Part shown: positions 61,925-62,119 of the stretch, one piece after another
Position numbering within the stretch: position 1 is the stretch's first letter
Layout: each line of letters opens with the position of its first letter
Position numbers and translations under genes: made by a program
Assembly: GCA_944386685.1 (NCBI GenBank)
Contig: CALXCA010000009.1
Location: forward strand, 1 to 62,119
Reading direction: 5' to 3'
DNA length: 62,119 nt
DNA from: an uncultured Clostridia bacterium
GTDB lineage: Bacteria; Bacillota; Clostridia; TANB77; CAG-508
Notes under the pieces: model-generated
Databases searched by the model: none
Seen by the model: the letters and a program-made list of their open reading frames with translations, nothing else
Told to the model about the DNA's origin: nothing

Positions 61925-62119
61925 GTTACAATTAAGTGAGAAATTTTGATATATTAATAATTGCATAAATTTTTCGACTCAATACGGAAATATAAGAATT
62001 TCTAAAATAATTTTATGGCACCCTTTCACTTAGTCCTCGCTAACGCTCGACGCGAACATTTTCCATAAAATTAATTTAAGAAATTCTAAATTTCCTCCAA
62101 TCGTATTCAAAATTTATTT
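61925..62119. mobile_element. Subfamily-1 palindromic element, cut by window end
   Basis: GTTACAATTAAGTGAGAAAT starts the left arm, followed by the TTGATATATTAATAAT end motif and a core matching the 43.1 kb copy. The right arm lies beyond the window. Confidence 0.88.

Overview
The window comes from a very AT-rich, spore-forming, low-G+C Gram-positive bacterium, most likely an uncultured Clostridia lineage. The evidence is T-box leaders on two tRNA-synthetase genes, a prfB with the classical +1 frameshift, AGGAGG-type ribosome sites, and several sporulation genes (yabP, yabQ, CotF-like coat proteins, an orphan gerA, dpaB/spoVFB, a Spo0A-like regulator). No rRNA, tRNA or CRISPR array was seen.

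Layout. 1-9.5 kb: mutL, T-box-glyS, a membrane protein, glmM, a thioester/Cna-B surface protein ending abruptly at LPVTGY, and a convergent deoD. 10-20 kb: an accessory block with a large orphan protein, a broken gene, a decayed insertion sequence, then a vWA protein, a small protein, a MoxR-like AAA+ ATPase and a protein ending in a PPP-type phosphatase domain. 20-35 kb: mostly housekeeping and sporulation genes (T-box-valS, yabP-yabQ-divIC, rho, coat proteins, rubrerythrin, gerA, transglutaminase, prfB, aspartokinase), interrupted by a frameshifted AAA/DUF4143 ATPase and a sortase-B remnant. 36-43 kb: an alpha/beta hydrolase, hisS, hemolysin III, and a two-component system. 43-51 kb: a GNAT-like / GshF-like ATP-grasp / papain-like trio, a frameshifted Spo0A-like regulator sharing a promoter type with an ECF sigma factor and its anti-sigma, a secreted protein, and dpaB. 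51-62 kb: a Xer-type recombinase, a lipoprotein cassette, an ArsR-HMA-P1B ATPase metal operon, a Fic protein lacking the usual His, an MBL hydrolase, a zinc ribbon, an FMN reductase, a tandem-repeat protein with HTH-like segments, and dCMP deaminase.

The most unusual signals are non-coding. (1) About 230-260 bp palindromic elements in two subfamilies share a structured core but have locus-specific, almost perfectly complementary outer arms (6.0, 28.2, 29.1 and 43.1 kb, both window ends, one relic at 53.0 kb). (2) Concentric GGGACCGACCC / GTGCCGGTTC palindromes, one with perfect 60-bp arms at 35.7 kb. (3) A small hairpin found three times, each about 30 nt before a start codon. (4) Four single-gene cassettes, at least two clearly richer in G+C, each with its own promoter, strong ribosome site and intrinsic terminator, resembling phage morons. 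The best candidate protein systems are the vWA/AAA+/phosphatase block and the ATP-grasp trio.
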